From: an uncultured Spirochaetia bacterium
GTDB lineage: Bacteria; Spirochaetota; Brachyspiria; Brachyspirales; Brachyspiraceae
DNA: 63,849 nt
Assembly: GCA_947038115.1 (NCBI GenBank)
Contig: CAMQVF010000002.1
Location: 1-63,849, forward strand
Direction: 5' to 3'
In this document: one piece after another, positions 61,798-63,849 of the stretch
Layout: every line of letters begins with the position of its first letter
Position numbering within the stretch: the first letter of the stretch is position 1
Position numbers and translations under genes: made by a program
The notes under the pieces: model-generated
The model's input: the letters and a program-made list of their open reading frames with translations, nothing else
Told to the model about the DNA's origin: nothing
Databases searched by the model: none

Positions 61798-62478
61798 ATG
61801 ATTGATAACGGACTTGCTGAATGGGAAACAAATGCAGAATATTGGGATGATGCAATGGGTGATGAATCTAATTTTTTCCATTGTGATATTGTAAGACCAC
61901 GTACAGTAGAATTATTAGAAATAAAAGAAAATGATTTGATATTAGACGTCGCTTGTGGAAATGGAAATTTTTCAGAATATATGGCTAAACTCGGAGCTAA
62001 AGTTATTGCTTTTGATTATAGTCCAAAAATGATTGAGCTTGCTATAAAACGTAGGTCAGCAGTTTTAGACGCTGTCGAGTTTAAGGTTTGTGATGCCACA
62101 GAATATGAAGAATTATTAAGTTTGAAACAGGAGCGCCATTTTGATAAAGCAGTTGCCAATATGGCTATTATGGATATTTCGAATATAGAACCTCTTTTTA
62201 AAGCTGTTTATGAAATGCTTGCAGATAATGGAATTTTTGTTTTCGCCACACATCATCCTTGTTTTACATATTCTAATAATGATTATTTTAAAAGTTATAT
62301 GCATAAAGGTGAAGCCATTGCAGGTCAGCCAGTGTTGCAAAATTATTATCATCGTTCAATTACTGAAATATTAAATATATCGTTCAATATGGGTTTTATC
62401 TTAGATGGTTTTTACGAAGTTTCATTTCCAAAAAAGAAATTACCTGTTATCATGGTTATTCGTTTACGCAGACGCTAG
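61798..62478 (+). CDS. Class I SAM-dependent methyltransferase
   Basis: A 226-residue soluble methyltransferase. Motif I is LDVACGNGNFSEYMAKLGAKVIAFDYSPKMI at about 43-73, with acidic FDYS binding SAM ribose; later blocks are FKVCDATEYEE and ANMAIMDI. Starts 20 bases after the YjiH gene with a ggag site, so the two are likely co-transcribed. The substrate is unknown. Confidence 0.85.
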   Translation: MIDNGLAEWETNAEYWDDAMGDESNFFHCDIVRPRTVELLEIKENDLILDVACGNGNFSEYMAKLGAKVIAFDYSPKMIELAIKRRSAVLDAVEFKVCDATEYEELLSLKQERHFDKAVANMAIMDISNIEPLFKAVYEMLADNGIFVFATHHPCFTYSNNDYFKSYMHKGEAIAGQPVLQNYYHRSITEILNISFNMGFILDGFYEVSFPKKKLPVIMVIRLRRR

Positions 62479-62831
62479 AATCTATGAATATAATTATAAT
62501 TTTGTATGATAATAAAAATGAGTATTAACAAAGAATTAAAAATACTTTATAAAACATATTGGAGTAGTGCAGGCTGATGTTTTAGAAAAATTATCCCACA
62601 AGATATGGATATGCAGTTGATGATATAAATAATATTTTAGGCTGGAATATAAAACTATAATTAAATTATCAGAAATTTTATAGCAATTTTTTATACTTTA
62701 AGATAGTAAATTATCTAACTTTACAGCATATTTCATTGAAAATAATACCTTGCTATTATATAATATTTATAAAGTAGTTTATCTATGAATTATCTAGTTT
62801 TTTATTATAATTATGGAACTAATTTAAGAAA
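62479..62831. other. Gene-poor stretch before the alpha/beta hydrolase
   Basis: About 350 bases without an intact gene. It contains a decayed reading frame (see separate entry) and AT-rich sequence. I see no tRNA or strong hairpin. Confidence 0.5.
62518..62660 (+). pseudogene. Decayed short gene with in-frame TGA and frameshift
   Basis: An ATG at 62518 opens 19 codons (MSINKELKILYKTYWSSAG) to a TGA at 62575-62577. In another frame, from about 62586, a further 24 codons (NYPTRYGYAVDDINNILGW) run to TAA at 62658-62660. Both pieces look protein-like, with tyrosine and tryptophan rich composition, and together suggest one small gene broken by a stop and a frameshift. Family not recognised. Confidence 0.35.
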
Positions 62832-63767
62832 ATGGCAATGAAAACAATTTATAAAACTAAAGAAAGTCTAAAAGCTACAATTGAATTATATGATATGCAA
62901 TTATCAAAACTTGATTGCGATTATAAAGATATTTATATTAACACTTCTTTTGGCAAAACACATTTAATTGAAATAGGAAACTTTACAGGCATTCCATTAC
63001 TTGTTTTTCATGGAGGCAATTCTACATCTGCTTATAATCTTTTAAGATATGAATTTTTATTAAAAGATTTTCATATATATGCTGTCGATATTATAGGACA
63101 TCCTGGGAAAAGTGCAGAAGTCGATCTTTGTCCAATTGGATATGACTATGGTAAGTGGGCAAACGAAGTTATTGATATACTTGGTTTTAAGAAAATTAGT
63201 TGTTTAGGGTCTTCTTTTGGTGCGGGAATCTTAGCAAAATTAATGTGTATCGAAGCAGATAAAATTAATAAAAGTGTATTATTAACTCCTTCAGGAATAA
63301 AAAATTCATATCCTCTATGTTTCTCAACGATGATAATTCCTGTTATAAAATATATCTTCACTAAAAATACTAAATATCTTACAGAAGAAGTGCAGATGAC
63401 TATACTTTTGAAATGGATATATAACCGCACTAAAGGTGATAAATACACAATAGAAACAGCTTTATTTATTGCAGTTATGGAAGATATTTTAGATAAAGAC
63501 ACACTTGATGCAATAAAAAATAGTTTTGATCATGTGAAACTAAAAATAGGAATGCCTTCAAATGCGAGTAAAAAACTAATTAAAAAATGCAATGCTCAGA
63601 CACTTGTAATTGCAAGTGAGTATGATTGCTTATTTCCTGCAAAAAAAATTTTAAAAAGAGCTAAAAATATAATCCCAAATTGCACGGTACATGAATTAAA
63701 GGGCAGGGGGCATATGCATTTATTAACTAATCAAGAAAAAAATATGATAATAGAATTTTTAAAGTAG
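62832..63767 (+). CDS. Alpha/beta-fold hydrolase
   Basis: A 311-residue serine hydrolase. The oxyanion-hole segment is LVFHGGNST (about 57-65), the nucleophile elbow is GSSFGAG at about 132-138, and the terminal catalytic histidine is probably in GRGHMHLL; the acid is likely Asp in ASEYDCLFP. No signal peptide. The ribosome site is weak. Substrate unknown. Confidence 0.85.
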   Translation: MAMKTIYKTKESLKATIELYDMQLSKLDCDYKDIYINTSFGKTHLIEIGNFTGIPLLVFHGGNSTSAYNLLRYEFLLKDFHIYAVDIIGHPGKSAEVDLCPIGYDYGKWANEVIDILGFKKISCLGSSFGAGILAKLMCIEADKINKSVLLTPSGIKNSYPLCFSTMIIPVIKYIFTKNTKYLTEEVQMTILLKWIYNRTKGDKYTIETALFIAVMEDILDKDTLDAIKNSFDHVKLKIGMPSNASKKLIKKCNAQTLVIASEYDCLFPAKKILKRAKNIIPNCTVHELKGRGHMHLLTNQEKNMIIEFLK

Positions 63768-63812
63768 ACATCTTAAGTAGAAAATTAAATTTGAATAAAT
63801 CGGAGGGTCATT

Positions 63813-63849
63813 ATGAAAAATATAGTACTATTATTATTGTTGTTAAGCA
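63813..63849 (+). CDS. Start of an exported protein, truncated by the window edge
   Basis: After a strong cggaggg site, the ATG at 63813 opens MKNIVLLLLLLS, the beginning of a signal peptide. The frame runs off the window end, so nothing more can be said. Confidence 0.6.
   Translation, partial: MKNIVLLLLLLS

Noticed and set aside
62518-62660. In-frame TGA as a selenocysteine codon, given that selC is present
   Set aside because: The frame after the TGA soon ends and the plausible continuation lies in another frame, so decay by stop and frameshift is simpler; no SECIS-like hairpin stands out after the TGA.

Overview
The window is AT-rich and densely coded, with Gram-negative envelope features (lipoboxes, beta-barrel-like outer-membrane proteins, LysM and SpoIID proteins) and an anaerobic, amino-acid-fermenting gene set (AdhE, histidine degradation through formimino-THF, peptide uptake). 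Ankyrin-repeat proteins, AT-rich spacers with near-consensus TTGACA/TATAAT promoters and the overall gene content suggest a host-associated spirochaete close to Brachyspira. This is inferred without any rRNA or database search, and a fusobacterial-type anaerobe is the main alternative.

Region by region. (1) 1-1.8 kb: a small metalloid island, an ArsR-type repressor and an ArsP-type permease, with a repeated element in the promoter. (2) 1.8-8.1 kb, minus strand: a degraded SUMF1-like fragment, a nitrilase-family amidase, a YkvA/DUF1232 protein, glyS and adhE. (3) 8.5-22 kb, mostly plus strand: DegT aminotransferase, a putative outer-membrane protein, proS-GNAT, gpmA-radical SAM, xerD-glycosidase-like-trmL, a lipoprotein/LysM pair and an ankyrin protein. 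(4) 22-26.2 kb: AarF/UbiB kinase, an ankyrin lipoprotein and a membrane-anchored unknown. (5) 26.3-33.1 kb: an F-type ATP synthase locus (a, c, b, delta, alpha, gamma) headed by an unannotated 49-residue membrane protein. It is interrupted by a COG2102 enzyme and a GT14 glycosyltransferase, and beta and epsilon are not present. (6) 33-39.9 kb: HisC-like aminotransferase, lytic transglycosylase, two membrane-anchored proteins (one joining HU-like DNA-binding modules, a membrane helix and a LysM domain), the selenocysteine tRNA gene, an outer-membrane protein and a SpoIID protein. (7) 40-50.5 kb: a peptide-scavenging block with two overlapping paralogous amidohydrolases, an M20 peptidase, a dppABCDF-type importer and, divergently, a DUF1177 protein. 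(8) 50.6-59.3 kb: hutI, hutU, a DUF2314-like protein, ftcD, a methyltransferase, fhs and fchA. (9) 59.4-63.8 kb: a triplicated-repeat lipoprotein, a YjiH-family membrane protein, a SAM methyltransferase, a decayed gene, an alpha/beta hydrolase and the start of a further exported protein.

How the genes work together. HutU and HutI convert urocanate to formiminoglutamate. FtcD moves the formimino group to tetrahydrofolate, FchA deaminates it, and Fhs run backwards can yield ATP plus formate, giving substrate-level energy from histidine or urocanate. hutH is not in the window. Peptide import and M20/amidohydrolase processing next door would supply the amino acids.

The most unusual items are the HU-membrane-LysM protein, the amidohydrolase pair in which one copy lost two metal-ligand positions, the split and interrupted ATP synthase operon, a selenocysteine tRNA with a one-base acceptor-stem irregularity, and an importer ATPase with an altered ABC signature.
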